Notes: generated by a model from the letters alone, not told the origin. A stretch of DNA of 64,000 nucleotides from Sphaerimonospora sp050942215 (GCF_050942215.1 NZ_CP192056.1:2046001-2110000); one strand, 5' to 3'. Numbered from the stretch's first letter, positions 7,774-16,975 are shown. Numbers and translations are program-made.

Positions 7774-8970
7774 TCAGCCGATGCTGCGCTCCTCGACCCG
7801 CACGAGCGTGTAACCGGCCGCGCCGACGAGTGCGGCCGTCAGCGCGCAGAGGAGGGAGAAGGCGTAGGCGTTCGCCGTACCGAACAGGTCGGTCAGCCAT
7901 CCGCCCGCCCACGAGCCGATGGCCACGCCGAACCCGATGGACGTCGAGAGCCAGGCCATGCCCTCGGTGAGCTGCCCGGCCGGGACCATGCGCTCGACCA
8001 GTGAGAACCCGGTGATCAGAGTGGGGGAGATCGACAGCCCGGCGAAGAACATCGCGATCGCCATCAGCCGCAGATCGTGCATCAGCAGCACCGGGGCGAG
8101 CCCGACGGCGAACAGTCCCAGCCCGCGCAGGAACCGGGTGCGCAGGCTGATCTTCCACGGGCGCGAGCCGTACCACAGCCCGGAGATCATGCTGCCGCCC
8201 GAGATGCAGGCGAGCAGGAGGCCCGCCGCGGCCTTGCTGCCCTGCTCGTCGGCGAACGCCACCGTGACCACGTCGATCGAGCCGAAGACACCGCCGACGG
8301 CGATGAAGACGACCGACAGCAGAGCCACGCCGGGGATCGCGATCGGCGAGCCGGAATGCGTCCGGCGCCGCGTCACCGGCGGCTCCGTGCCGCGCAGCGC
8401 GGAGAAGGCCAGGGTGCCCGTCACGGTGCAGACGATCGCGACGATGAGCCCGACGTACGGATTGACCGCGACGGCCAGCCCCGTCACGAAGGCGGGACCG
8501 GTGACGAAGATCAGCTCGTCGATCACGGCCTCGAACGAGAACGCGGTGTGCAGCTTCGACGGATCGTCCCTGAGCGCGTGTGACCAGCGGGCCCGCACCA
8601 TCGCCCCGAGGGAGGTGGCCGAGACGCCCGTCGCCACGCCGGTCGCGTAGAGCGTCCACTCCGGGGCGTTCGCGTGCGCGCACAGCATCAGGCCGGACAG
8701 CGAGGCCGCGTGCGCCAGGGCGAACGGCACCAGCACCTTCGCCTGGCCCACCCGGTCGACGAGGCGGCCGGAGAGGGGGGCCGCGACGGCGAACGCGATC
8801 GACACGACGCCCGACACGGCGCCGGCCTTCGCGTACGAGCCGGTCAGCTCTGATATCAAAAGAACGATCCCGATGCCGAGCATCGACATCGGGATCCGGC
8901 CAACGAAGCCCGCCAGGACGAAGCCCTTGGCTCCAGGCGTGCCGAACAGCCCGCGGTACGGCCCCACCAT
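7774..8970 (-). CDS. major facilitator superfamily transporter
   Basis: A 398-residue polytopic protein with about twelve hydrophobic segments. The loop between helices two and three carries the MFS-like 'G-R-L-V-D-R-V-G-Q-A-K' motif. I chose the ATG at 8970 because GAAGGGG lies about seven bases upstream and the residues before it in the open frame are Arg-rich non-membrane sequence. It is likely a drug or metabolite exporter. It is divergent from the lytic transglycosylase gene; the substrate is unknown. Confidence 0.8.
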   Translation of the reverse strand: MVGPYRGLFGTPGAKGFVLAGFVGRIPMSMLGIGIVLLISELTGSYAKAGAVSGVVSIAFAVAAPLSGRLVDRVGQAKVLVPFALAHAASLSGLMLCAHANAPEWTLYATGVATGVSATSLGAMVRARWSHALRDDPSKLHTAFSFEAVIDELIFVTGPAFVTGLAVAVNPYVGLIVAIVCTVTGTLAFSALRGTEPPVTRRRTHSGSPIAIPGVALLSVVFIAVGGVFGSIDVVTVAFADEQGSKAAAGLLLACISGGSMISGLWYGSRPWKISLRTRFLRGLGLFAVGLAPVLLMHDLRLMAIAMFFAGLSISPTLITGFSLVERMVPAGQLTEGMAWLSTSIGFGVAIGSWAGGWLTDLFGTANAYAFSLLCALTAALVGAAGYTLVRVEERSIG

Positions 8971-9109
8971 CTCGCAACCCCTTCGGCAGCCCGTTACTGC
9001 GGGCGATTCCCCCATGCGGGCGCGCGTACGGCTCACCCGGTGCCGACAGTGCCGCGCCTGCTCATCGTGTGGCAAGCGATTTTTCCATCACTGAGGCAAA
9101 GGGTTTAAC

Positions 9110-10345
9110 GTGGGGCTGGTGCGACATCTTCCCGGGTCTGTGCCGCTTCGCACCTTTGTGGCCGGACTGGCCGCGGTCATCGCCGCGGTGATCACAACGG
9201 GAAGTGTCCTCCTCGTCGCGGGTGGTGAGGGCCGGGCGATCGCGGCCGAGCGCTCCAGGTCTCCGGCGTCGCACGCCCCCACGCCCCGGCCGGACCGCGT
9301 CGCGCTGGTGCCCGACGCCACGCTGCCGTCGAGCCGCCCGGTCGTCGGCGGACCTGGAGAACCAGTCGAACCCGGCAAACGCGGCGAAACCGGTATAGGC
9401 GCCGGCGTCAAGGCCGCCCCGCCCACCCTGATGGCGATCGCGGCGGCGAAGGTGCCGGCCGGAACACTGCGGAAGATCGCCAAGCTGCCGCATGTGACGA
9501 AGGTCGCAGCCGTGGACGGCGGCACCGTCAGCGTCTCGGGTACGGCGCTGCGGCTGCTGGCGGTCGAACCCGCGCGGTTCCGCCCGTGGACCCCGGCGGC
9601 GGTGGCACGGCACCCCGATGTGTGGAGCGCGCTCACGGGGGACGAGTTCGTGGCCGATCGCGCCGCGGTCAAACGCCTGGGCATGGTCCTCGGCGCGGAA
9701 TATCAATTGGACGGCGGGCCTCGGCTGCGGCTGGCCGCCTCGGCCGCACTCGGGCTTCCGGGCATAGACGGCGTGATCGGAAAGGAGCTGGGCAGGCGGC
9801 TCGGCCTCGCCGAGGGCGTCGTGGTGCTGATCCGGGGCGACGCCGGCCTGATCGACCGGAGCGGGGTGAGGCGCCTGCTCGGCGGTACGTCCAAGGTCGT
9901 CGCCGTCAGATCCGCCGAATCCGCCGAATCCGCGGAAGCCCCGGCGGGAAGGGGGCCGGTCGGGCGGCCGGAGAGCTACCTGGAGCTCTATCAGCGGTCG
10001 GCCGGGCTGTGCCCGGGACTGTCGTGGACCGTGCTCGCGGCCATCGGCCAGATCGAGAGCGGTCACGGGCGCAACAACGGGCCGTCCTCCGCCGGCGCCC
10101 TCGGACCGATGCAGTTCATGCCGGCGACGTGGAAGGCGTACGGCGTCGACGGCGACGGGGACGGCGAGACCGACGTCTGGAGCGCCTACGACGCCGTGCC
10201 GTCCGCCGCCAGTTATCTGTGCGCCAACGGCGCCGGCCGGGGCGGTGAGAAGCTCAGGAAGGCCGTGTGGTTCTACAACCACTCCTGGTCCTATGTCGAC
10301 CGGGTCCTGTCGCTCGCCGACGCCTACGCCCGCGCCTACTCCTGA
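9110..10345 (+). CDS. secreted/membrane-anchored lytic transglycosylase
   Basis: A 411-residue cell-wall enzyme. An N-terminal hydrophobic segment (about residues 12-38) acts as signal anchor, followed by a roughly 250-residue extracytoplasmic region. The C-terminal domain (about residues 285-400) is a transglycosylase with 'I-G-Q-I-E-S-G-H-G-R' (catalytic Glu) and 'G-A-L-G-P-M-Q-F-M-P-A-T-W', both classical SLT/MltB signatures. It should cleave peptidoglycan glycan strands with 1,6-anhydro product formation. The GTG start is preceded by AAAGGG. It converges on the ferrochelatase gene. The middle region matches no domain I recognise. Confidence 0.85.
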   Translation: MGLVRHLPGSVPLRTFVAGLAAVIAAVITTGSVLLVAGGEGRAIAAERSRSPASHAPTPRPDRVALVPDATLPSSRPVVGGPGEPVEPGKRGETGIGAGVKAAPPTLMAIAAAKVPAGTLRKIAKLPHVTKVAAVDGGTVSVSGTALRLLAVEPARFRPWTPAAVARHPDVWSALTGDEFVADRAAVKRLGMVLGAEYQLDGGPRLRLAASAALGLPGIDGVIGKELGRRLGLAEGVVVLIRGDAGLIDRSGVRRLLGGTSKVVAVRSAESAESAEAPAGRGPVGRPESYLELYQRSAGLCPGLSWTVLAAIGQIESGHGRNNGPSSAGALGPMQFMPATWKAYGVDGDGDGETDVWSAYDAVPSAASYLCANGAGRGGEKLRKAVWFYNHSWSYVDRVLSLADAYARAYS

Positions 10346-10347
10346 CA

Positions 10348-10401
10348 CCGGACCCGATCACCGTCTCCGGACCCGATCACTATCTCCGGGTCGATCACCG
10401 G
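10348..10401. repeat. 19-bp tandem repeat between convergent genes
   Basis: Two 19-base copies (10348-10366 and 10367-10385) of CCGGACCCGATCACCGTCT, differing at two positions, are followed by a degenerate third. They fill the short gap between the transglycosylase and ferrochelatase genes and reach the end of the latter. I see no hairpin with a T-run here. Confidence 0.55.
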
Positions 10402-11399
10402 CTCGGGGCCGGGCCGCGCCTCGGGCTCGGACAGCAGGTGGCGGGGCACGCCGCCGGCCGCGGCTCGGCCAGCAACTCGCCCACCATCTTGACGAAGCGG
10501 GGGTGCGTTCCGGCGGTCGCCGCCCGGGTGAGGGGCAGGCCGAGCTTTCCCGCCATGGCCGCCGCCTCCACGTCGAGGTCGTAGACGACCTCCATGTGAT
10601 CGGACATGAACCCGATCGGCACCAGCACCACGGCTTCGGTCCCGCCGGCGTGCAGGGCCTCCAGGTGGTCGCAGACATCGGGCTCCAGCCACGGCACCTG
10701 CGGCGGGCCGCTGCGGCTCTGCCACACCAGGTCCCACTCGCGCCCGGGCGCCGCCTCGGCCACGACGAGCTCGGCGGTTCCGCGTAGCTGCGCCTCGTAC
10801 GCACCGCCCGCCGGCCCCGCCGTACGGGCCATGGAGAGCGGGACGCTGTGCGCGGTGAAGACCAGCCGGGCGGCGTCCCGCACGTTCTCGGGGAGCCTGC
10901 CGAGGGCCTCCCGGGTGTGGTCGGCCATCGCCGAGACGAAGCCCGGGTGATCGTGGTGGTGCCGCAGCCTGACGATCTCCGGCGCGCCGGGGACGGCGGC
11001 GCGAGCCCGCACGATGTCGTCGAGGTACTGCCGGCAGCTCGAATAGGAGCTGTACGCCGACGTGACGAATGCGGCGGCCGTGCGCACCCCGTCGTCCTTC
11101 ATCCGGCGGACGGTGTCCTCCAGGAAGGGGTGCCAGTTGCGGTTGCCCCAGTAGACGGGAACGTCCACGGACGGCTCCGCGCCCAGCGCGCCGATCAGCT
11201 CGCGGCACTGCGCGTTGATCGGGCTGACCCCGCCGAACCTGTGATAGTGCTCGGCCACGTCCAGCAGCCTGTCACGCGGCACATCGCGGCCCCGCACGAC
11301 GTTCTCCAGGAACGGCATCACGTCCTCAGGCCCCTCCGGACCCCCGAAGGACACGACGAGCAGCGCGTCATAGCCGGCGTCACCGGTGGTGGTGTCCAT
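10395..11399 (-). CDS. hemH: coproporphyrin III ferrochelatase
   Basis: Inserts iron into coproporphyrin III (actinobacterial pathway; also called CpfC). The family N-terminus 'A-L-L-V-V-S-F-G-G-P-E-G-P', the 'Y-W-G-N-R-N-W-H-P' and the 'F-T-A-H-S-V-P' catalytic His motif are all present. The C-terminal 'A-A-C-P-A-T-C-C' together with Cys in 'Y-S-S-C-R-Q-Y' matches the cysteine set that holds a [2Fe-2S] cluster in actinobacterial ferrochelatases. The ATG at 11399 is preceded by TAGGGT (11408-11413 on the other strand), which could be a leaderless -10 or part of a Shine-Dalgarno; an ATG two codons upstream is less well placed. It lies 41 kb from hemE/hemY/chdC. Confidence 0.92.
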   Translation of the reverse strand: MDTTTGDAGYDALLVVSFGGPEGPEDVMPFLENVVRGRDVPRDRLLDVAEHYHRFGGVSPINAQCRELIGALGAEPSVDVPVYWGNRNWHPFLEDTVRRMKDDGVRTAAAFVTSAYSSYSSCRQYLDDIVRARAAVPGAPEIVRLRHHHDHPGFVSAMADHTREALGRLPENVRDAARLVFTAHSVPLSMARTAGPAGGAYEAQLRGTAELVVAEAAPGREWDLVWQSRSGPPQVPWLEPDVCDHLEALHAGGTEAVVLVPIGFMSDHMEVVYDLDVEAAAMAGKLGLPLTRAATAGTHPRFVKMVGELLAEPRPAACPATCCPSPRRGPAPSR

Positions 11400-11443
11400 G
11401 GACATCAACCCTATGCGGCCCGGTGGCCGGTGGGGCCAACGGC

Positions 11444-11472
11444 TTGGGATCACCCGCGAGGCAGAGTAGGTT
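11444..11472 (+). promoter_or_regulatory. promoter of the S9 peptidase gene (TTGGGA-N17-TAGGTT)
   Basis: TTGGGA (11444-11449) and TAGGTT (11467-11472) are separated by exactly 17 bases, a good vegetative sigma-factor spacing. The expected transcription start, 6-7 bases after the -10, falls on the GTG at 11479, predicting a leaderless mRNA. Confidence 0.65.
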
Positions 11473-11478
11473 CGAATG

Positions 11479-13515
11479 GTGAGCCAATTTCCGGTCGCCC
11501 CGTTTCCCGACCTCCAGGGGTACGTCGCCCTGCCGCGTGTGGCGTCGCTGCGGCTCTCGTCCGACGGGACGCGGCTCGTGTCCGTGGTCCAGACGCTCAA
11601 CCCCGACAAGATCTCGTACGGCACGGCACTGTGGGAGATCCCCCTGGACGGCGACGGCGACGGCGGAGCGGAGCCGTACCGGCTGACCAGGTCGGCGAAG
11701 GGGGAGGCGGGGGCGGTGTTCGCCCCGGACGGCGGCGTGCTTTTCACGTCGCGGCGGCCCGACGAGACGGCGGAGGACTCCGGCGACGGCGACGTTCCGG
11801 CGCTGTGGCTGCTGCCGCCGAGGGGCGAGGCCCGGCGGATCGCGGCCCGTCCCGGCGGGATCGGGGCGGTCCGCGCGGCCGGCGGCACGGTCGTCTACGC
11901 GGCCCAGGTGCTGCCGGGGGACGCCGCGACCGAGGAGGAGCGCCGCAAGGCACGCAAGGAGGCCGGGGTCAGCGCGATCCTGCACGAGGACTACCCGGTC
12001 CGCTACTGGGACCACGACCTCGGCCCGGACCGGACCCGCCTGTTCGCCGCCCCCGCCCGCGATCTGGACGCCGCGCGTGACCTCACCCCGGAGCCGGGCG
12101 GGGCGCTGGACGAGCACCTGTCGTTCGACGTCACGCCCGACGGCTCGACGGTGGTCACCACCTGGCGGGTTCCGATGCCGAAGGGCGAGCTGCGCTGGGA
12201 ACTGGTCGCCATCGACGTGGCCGGCGGCTCCCGGCGAACCCTGGCCGCCTCCGGCTCCCACGACTTCGGCGGGCCGGTCGTGGTTTCGCCCGACGGACGG
12301 CACGTCGCGTGCGTGCGGGAGCGGCACGGCACCGAGGAGGTGTCCGTGAAGGCCGAACTCTGGGTGGTCGAGCTGGCCACCGGCGAGGGCCGGGCGCTGG
12401 GCGGCGAGCCCGGCGACGAGCCGTTCCCCTCCGCGATCGCCTGGGCGCCGTCCTCGAAGGAGATCTTCTTCGCGGCCGACCACCGCGGCCGCCGCCCGGT
12501 CTTCCGCGCGGACGTCGAGTCAGGAGCGGTGACGCGGCTGACCCCCGACGACGGGTCCTACCTGGAGCTGTGCCCGGCTCCCGCCGGCGCACCGCACGAG
12601 GGTTCCGTCTACGCCCTGCGCAGCGCCGTCGACTCGCCGCCCGGGCCCGTGCGGATCGCGCCCGACGGCTCGGTGACCGAGCTGCCCTCGCCCACCCCGC
12701 GGCTCGACCTGCCCGGCACGCTCACCGAGGTCGAGACGACGGCCGAAGACGGCACCCCGCTGCGTGGCTGGCTGGTCCTGCCTTCCGGGGCTTCGGCGGA
12801 GGATCCCGCGCCGTTCCTGCTGTGGATCCACGGCGGGCCCATGGCGAGCTGGAACGACTGGAGCTGGCGCTGGAACCCGTGGCTCATGGCACGGGAGGGC
12901 TACGCCGTGCTCATGCCGGACCCCTGCCTGTCCACGGGGTACGGCCAGGCGATGATCGACCGGGGCTGGGGAGACTGGGGACCGGTCACCCACGCCGACC
13001 TGATGACGATCACCGACGAGTGCCTCAAGCGCCCGGAGGTGGACGACCAGCGGATCGCGGCGATGGGCGGTTCTTTCGGCGGCTACATGGCCAACTGGGT
13101 GGCCGGGCACACCGACCGGTTCCGTGCCGTCGTCACCCACGCCTCGCTGTGGAACCTCGACCAGTTCGCCGGGACGACGGACGCCTCGATGTACTGGCAG
13201 CGGGAGTTCGGCGCCCCCGGATCGGCCAGGTACGAACGGCTGTCGCCGCACCGGTCGCTGCACGCCATCACCACGCCGATGCTCGTGATCCACGGCGACC
13301 GGGACTATCGGGTGCCGATCGGGGAAGCTCTGCGGTTGTGGTGGGATCTGCGGCGGTCGGAGGTGGAGTCGAAGTTCCTGTACTTCCCGGACGAGAACCA
13401 CTGGGTGCTCAGGCCCGGCAACATCGTCGTGTGGTACCAGACCGTGCTGGGCTTCCTCGGGCGCCATGTGCTGGGTGAGACGAGCGACGAGGAGGGGGAT
13501 GGGCGCGATGGCTGA
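11479..13515 (+). CDS. S9-family prolyl oligopeptidase / acylaminoacyl peptidase
   Basis: A 678-residue serine peptidase with an N-terminal beta-propeller-like region (about residues 1-420) and a C-terminal alpha/beta hydrolase. The nucleophile is Ser532 in 'G-G-S-F-G-G-Y-M'; the acid lies near 'H-G-D-R-D-Y-R-V-P' and the His in 'D-E-N-H-W-V'. It trims oligopeptides, probably in the cytoplasm, since no signal peptide is visible. I chose the GTG at 11479 because a promoter ends six bases before it; the ATG three bases earlier is the alternative. The downstream inositol-phosphatase gene overlaps its end. Confidence 0.88.
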   Translation: MSQFPVAPFPDLQGYVALPRVASLRLSSDGTRLVSVVQTLNPDKISYGTALWEIPLDGDGDGGAEPYRLTRSAKGEAGAVFAPDGGVLFTSRRPDETAEDSGDGDVPALWLLPPRGEARRIAARPGGIGAVRAAGGTVVYAAQVLPGDAATEEERRKARKEAGVSAILHEDYPVRYWDHDLGPDRTRLFAAPARDLDAARDLTPEPGGALDEHLSFDVTPDGSTVVTTWRVPMPKGELRWELVAIDVAGGSRRTLAASGSHDFGGPVVVSPDGRHVACVRERHGTEEVSVKAELWVVELATGEGRALGGEPGDEPFPSAIAWAPSSKEIFFAADHRGRRPVFRADVESGAVTRLTPDDGSYLELCPAPAGAPHEGSVYALRSAVDSPPGPVRIAPDGSVTELPSPTPRLDLPGTLTEVETTAEDGTPLRGWLVLPSGASAEDPAPFLLWIHGGPMASWNDWSWRWNPWLMAREGYAVLMPDPCLSTGYGQAMIDRGWGDWGPVTHADLMTITDECLKRPEVDDQRIAAMGGSFGGYMANWVAGHTDRFRAVVTHASLWNLDQFAGTTDASMYWQREFGAPGSARYERLSPHRSLHAITTPMLVIHGDRDYRVPIGEALRLWWDLRRSEVESKFLYFPDENHWVLRPGNIVVWYQTVLGFLGRHVLGETSDEEGDGRDG

Positions 13516-14344
13516 CAGGGACGCGCTGCTGGAACTGGCGGTCTCGATCGCGCGGGAGACGGGCGAGATGCTCCTCGCCAAGCGCCCCGCCCGGCCGGAG
13601 GTGCTCGCCACCAAGTCCAGCCCGACCGACGTGGTGACCGCGCTCGACCGCGCCGCCGAGGAGCTGATCCGCGCCCGGATCCGGCAGGCCAGGCCGCAGG
13701 ACGCGATCCTCGGCGAGGAGGGCGGCGAAACGCCTGGCCTGAGCGGCCCGAGTGGGGAGGGCGCCCCGGGCCCGAGCGGTGCGAACCACGTCAAATGGGT
13801 GGTCGATCCGATCGACGGCACGGTCAACTTCCTCTACGGCCTACCGGACTGGGCCGTCAGCATCGCCGTCGAGGTCGACGGTGAGATCGTCGCCGGGGTG
13901 GTCCACAACGTCCCCCGCGGTGAGATCTTCACCGCGGTCAGGGGCGGTGGAGCCTGGCTGGCGGGTGAACGGCTGCGGTGCAACACCGGCGTCCCGCTGG
14001 CACGGGCGCTGGTCGCCACCGGCTTCGGGTACGGCGCCGAGCGCCGCCGCGTGCAGGCCGAGGTGCTGGCCCAGGTGGTGCCGAACGTCCGGGACATCAG
14101 GCGCGCCGGCTCATGCGCCGTCGACCTGTGCTCGGTCGCGGCCGGGCGGGTCGACGCCTACTACGAGCGCGGCACCAACTACTGGGACTGGGCCGCGGCC
14201 GGGCTCATCGCGGCCGAGGCCGGAGCGCGCTTCGCCGGTCTGAACGGCAAGCCCGCCAGTCCGGAACTGACGCTGTCCGCCGCGCCCGGGCTGTTCGAGG
14301 AACTGCATGATCTGCTGGCCCCTCTCGACCCGGAACGCGGCTAA
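13508..14344 (+). CDS. inositol monophosphatase family protein
   Basis: A 278-residue Mg-dependent phosphatase of the IMPase/SuhB fold. Metal-binding motifs 'G-E-E-G-G-E', 'D-P-I-D-G-T-V-N-F' and 'W-D-W-A-A-A-G' are intact. It may dephosphorylate inositol phosphate for phosphoinositide or mycothiol synthesis, or another sugar phosphate such as histidinol phosphate; the sequence does not decide. Two ATGs are possible. The one at 13508 is better spaced from the AGGGGG sequence than the one at 13499. It overlaps the S9 peptidase stop by a few bases, so the two form an operon. A short Gly/Ser/Pro-rich insert (about residues 75-95) lies between the first two motifs. Confidence 0.85.
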   Translation: MADRDALLELAVSIARETGEMLLAKRPARPEVLATKSSPTDVVTALDRAAEELIRARIRQARPQDAILGEEGGETPGLSGPSGEGAPGPSGANHVKWVVDPIDGTVNFLYGLPDWAVSIAVEVDGEIVAGVVHNVPRGEIFTAVRGGGAWLAGERLRCNTGVPLARALVATGFGYGAERRRVQAEVLAQVVPNVRDIRRAGSCAVDLCSVAAGRVDAYYERGTNYWDWAAAGLIAAEAGARFAGLNGKPASPELTLSAAPGLFEELHDLLAPLDPERG

Positions 14345-14392
14345 GGGGGTGCCGGGCACCCCCTACAGCGACTTCTGCTCGGCGACGCGTGG

Positions 14393-14557
14393 TCAGCGCT
14401 GGAACCGGATGCCGTGATCTTCAGCGAGGCGCCGCAGGTCCTCGATCTCGGCGGTGAGGGTGTCGGCGAGGAAGTCATCGCCGCTCGAGGTGGCCTCCTC
14501 GAGACCCTTGTAGGCCTGGTCGAGCCTGGAAGCGATCGTGGTCGTGAACTCGCCCAT
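14393..14557 (-). CDS. small conserved acidic helical protein (54 aa)
   Basis: A 54-residue protein starting 'M-G-E-F-T-T-T-I-A-S-R' and rich in Asp, Glu and Leu, with strong heptad-like spacing ('L-A-D-T-L-T-A-E-I-E-D-L-R-R-L-A'), suggesting a helical bundle or short coiled coil. The ATG at 14557 is preceded by GAAGGTGAG; the longer upstream frame is rich in Cys and Pro and unlikely to be coding. I recall similar short proteins in actinobacteria but no function. It is divergent from the two-component system and convergent with the IMPase gene. Confidence 0.65.
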   Translation of the reverse strand: MGEFTTTIASRLDQAYKGLEEATSSGDDFLADTLTAEIEDLRRLAEDHGIRFQR

Positions 14558-14685
14558 CTCACCTTCTCTCTCAAGAAACGAACCGCCGGTCGGGGACAGG
14601 ACGCGCATCTCCCCAACCAGGCAAATGGGATGTGGCGCCATCCCTACCCACGTGCACCCACATCTCAAACCATCGAATTCGTGTG

Positions 14686-14730
14686 CTCTACGTCACGTAG
14701 AGTCGAGGAACCGGCTTACCAGCGGCTTAC
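14686..14730 (+). promoter_or_regulatory. palindrome and OmpR-type direct repeats upstream of the response regulator
   Basis: CTCTACGT-C-ACGTAGAG (14686-14702) is a perfect 17-base palindrome. Just downstream, CGGCTTAC occurs twice (14712-14719 and 14723-14730) with an 11-base period, the one-turn spacing at which OmpR/PhoB-type dimers bind head to tail. Both lie between the small divergent gene and the response regulator and are candidate autoregulatory sites. Confidence 0.5.
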
Positions 14731-14780
14731 GTCGAACATGGCCAGAATGTAGACGTCGTTTCCGGCTGAGGAGGTCCTTG

Positions 14781-15434
14781 ATGCGCGTTCTTGTGGTGGA
14801 GGACGAGCGGGTGCTCGCCGATGCGATCGCCACCGGACTCCGCCGTGAGGCGATGGCCGTCGACGTCGCCTACGACGGCGCCGCCGCGCTCGAGAAGATC
14901 GGTTACATCGACTACGACGTGATCGTCCTCGACCGCGACCTGCCCAAGGTCCACGGGGACGAGGTGGCCCGGCGGCTGGTCGCCCAGCGATCGGCCTCGC
15001 GGATCATCATGCTCACCGCCGCCGGCGACGTCGACGACAAGGTGGAGGGGCTGGAGCTCGGAGCCGACGACTACCTCGCCAAGCCGTTCGTGTTCATGGA
15101 GCTGGTCGCGCGGGTGCGCGCGCTCGGCCGGCGCTCGGCGCCGCCGCTGCCGCCGGTGCTGGAGCGGGGCGGCGTCCGCCTGGATCCCGGCAAGCGGCTC
15201 GTCACGAGGGACGGCCGGGGGGTCGCGCTCACCAAGAAGGAGTTCGCCGTGCTGGAGGAGCTGATGCGCGCCGAAGGCGCGGTCGTCAGCCAGGAGGACC
15301 TCCTCGACAAGGCATGGGACGAGCACATCGACCCGTTCACCAACGTGGTGCGGGTGACGATGATGACGCTGCGCAAGAAGCTCGGTGAGCCCCCGATCAT
15401 CGAAACCGTCCCCGGGGTCGGGTACCGGCTGTGA
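14781..15434 (+). CDS. OmpR-family response regulator
   Basis: A 217-residue regulator. The receiver domain (1-115) has acidic pocket 'V-V-E-D-E', phosphoacceptor Asp in 'V-I-V-L-D-R-D-L-P', and conserved Thr ('M-L-T-A-A') and Lys ('L-A-K-P-F'). The winged-helix output domain (about 125-217) has 'L-T-K-K-E-F-A-V-L-E-E-L' and the recognition-helix region 'N-V-V-R-V-T-M-M-T-L-R-K-K-L'. The ATG at 14781 follows GAGGAGG. Its stop overlaps the GTG of the sensor kinase (GTGA). Direct repeats upstream suggest autoregulation. The stimulus is unknown. Confidence 0.93.
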   Translation: MRVLVVEDERVLADAIATGLRREAMAVDVAYDGAAALEKIGYIDYDVIVLDRDLPKVHGDEVARRLVAQRSASRIIMLTAAGDVDDKVEGLELGADDYLAKPFVFMELVARVRALGRRSAPPLPPVLERGGVRLDPGKRLVTRDGRGVALTKKEFAVLEELMRAEGAVVSQEDLLDKAWDEHIDPFTNVVRVTMMTLRKKLGEPPIIETVPGVGYRL

Positions 15435-16714
15435 GCCGCCTCCAGGCATCGCCGCCCCCGCCCAGTGGCCCGCCGGCCTGGGACGGCCCGCCGCCCGAGG
15501 CCGCCAACCCCATGCAGCGCAATCTCATCGACGAGATCAAGGCGCTGCAGGGCCGGATCAGCATCCGCTGGCGGCTGACGCTCACCTACGCGGCCCTGGT
15601 GTTCGCCGCCGGCGCGCTGCTGGTGATGGCCATGTACGTGCTGGTCGGCCAGGCGATCGACATCGGCTGGCAGGGCGTGCGGTTCATCCTGCCCAACATG
15701 CCGCAGGACCTGATCGACCAGCTCAACGCGGAGTACGCGAAGTGGCAGGCGGAGATCACCGCCGCGGCGCGGGGCGAGCTGCTGAAGCGGTCGCTGCTGA
15801 CGCTGTTCGGCGTGGGGATCCTCGCGCTCATGCTGGGCTATGTGGTGGCCGACCGGGCGCTGCGGCCGGTCAAGCGGATGACGGTCACCGCGCGCAGGCT
15901 GTCGGAGACGTCGCTCGCGCACGAGCGCATCGACCTGCAGGGGCCGGACGACGAGCTCAAGGAACTGGCCGACACCTTCGACGCCATGCTGACCCGGCTC
16001 AACACCGCCTTCGACGCGCAGCGGCGGTTCGTCGACAACGCCTCGCACGAGCTGCGCACCCCGCTGGCCATCAACCGGACGGTCATCGAGGTGGCCCTGT
16101 CCGATCCGGAGGCGTCCGAGGACCTCAAGGTGCTGGGCCGTACGCTGCTCGGCACCACCGCGCGCAACGAGCGGCTGATCGAGGGGCTGCTGCTGCTCGC
16201 GCGGAGCGACCGCGAGCTGTCGGTGCGCAAGCCGGTCGACGTCCGGGAGGTCGCCAGGACCGCGGTCGAACAGCTCACCCCGTTCGCGGCGGAGGAGTCC
16301 GTCACGGTCGAGCATGACCTGCGGCCCGCCCCGGCGGTGGGAGATCCGGTGCTCCTCGAACGATGCGTCTCCAACCTGGTCGAGAACGGCATCAAGCACA
16401 ACTCCGGTCCCAATGGAAAAGTGTGGGTCCGCACGGGAATGGTCGGCGGGGGCGCCGTTGTTCAGGTCGCGAACACGGGACCGCACGTGCCCGCGTACGA
16501 GGTGGAGAGCCTGTTCGAGCCGTTCCGGAGACTGAACTCCGATCGGGTACAGTCCGCTCGCGGCGCCGGTCTCGGCCTGTCCATCGTGCGCGCGATCGCC
16601 CGTGCGCACGGCGGCGTGGTCACCGCGGTCCCGCGGGACGGCGGCGGTCTCGTGGTCACGGTGCGCCTTCCGGAAAGCGGGACGGCCGTCGGCGCCCAGC
16701 AGTCGGCGCGCTGA
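15431..16714 (+). CDS. sensor histidine kinase
   Basis: A 427-residue membrane kinase partnering the preceding regulator. A Pro-rich cytoplasmic head is followed by a transmembrane helix (about 57-80), a short extracytoplasmic sensor of about 40 residues, and a second helix (about 122-142). Then come HAMP, HisKA with 'F-V-D-N-A-S-H-E-L-R-T-P-L' (phosphoacceptor His) and HATPase_c with the N-box 'N-L-V-E-N-G-I-K-H-N' and G-box 'G-A-G-L-G-L-S-I-V'. The GTG start overlaps the regulator stop. The tiny sensor loop suggests detection of membrane state or another membrane protein rather than a large ligand. Confidence 0.93.
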   Translation: MSRLQASPPPPSGPPAWDGPPPEAANPMQRNLIDEIKALQGRISIRWRLTLTYAALVFAAGALLVMAMYVLVGQAIDIGWQGVRFILPNMPQDLIDQLNAEYAKWQAEITAAARGELLKRSLLTLFGVGILALMLGYVVADRALRPVKRMTVTARRLSETSLAHERIDLQGPDDELKELADTFDAMLTRLNTAFDAQRRFVDNASHELRTPLAINRTVIEVALSDPEASEDLKVLGRTLLGTTARNERLIEGLLLLARSDRELSVRKPVDVREVARTAVEQLTPFAAEESVTVEHDLRPAPAVGDPVLLERCVSNLVENGIKHNSGPNGKVWVRTGMVGGGAVVQVANTGPHVPAYEVESLFEPFRRLNSDRVQSARGAGLGLSIVRAIARAHGGVVTAVPRDGGGLVVTVRLPESGTAVGAQQSAR

Positions 16715-16975
16715 TGGCGCGCGCACGCCGTACATGTGGTTGGATGTGCCGTCGAGCGCGATGGGGTCTTACCCTCGATACTGTGGTTTTCGCCATATTT
16801 GGCTAACTGTGGCCTCGTGTGGAATACCCCTCGCGTGCCGGGAGGTTCAGGGTTCGCCGAAGCGGGTACCGATTGCACGATTTCCGGGCCCCCGCGGGCA
16901 CAACCACGGCCTCTCAAGCGTTGAAGACGCGCGACGCAGGCGCAGACGGATAGATGAGGGGGATGGAGCACGCCA

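Noticed and set aside
11470..11480. ggttcgaat, resembling a tRNA T-loop
   Set aside because: No acceptor or anticodon stems can be drawn around it; it overlaps the -10 and start of the S9 peptidase gene. No tRNA was found anywhere in the window.
12309..13478. 389-codon frame overlapping the S9 peptidase in another plus-strand frame
   Set aside because: Arg/Gly/Ala-rich shadow translation with no domain; the peptidase frame holds the catalytic motifs.
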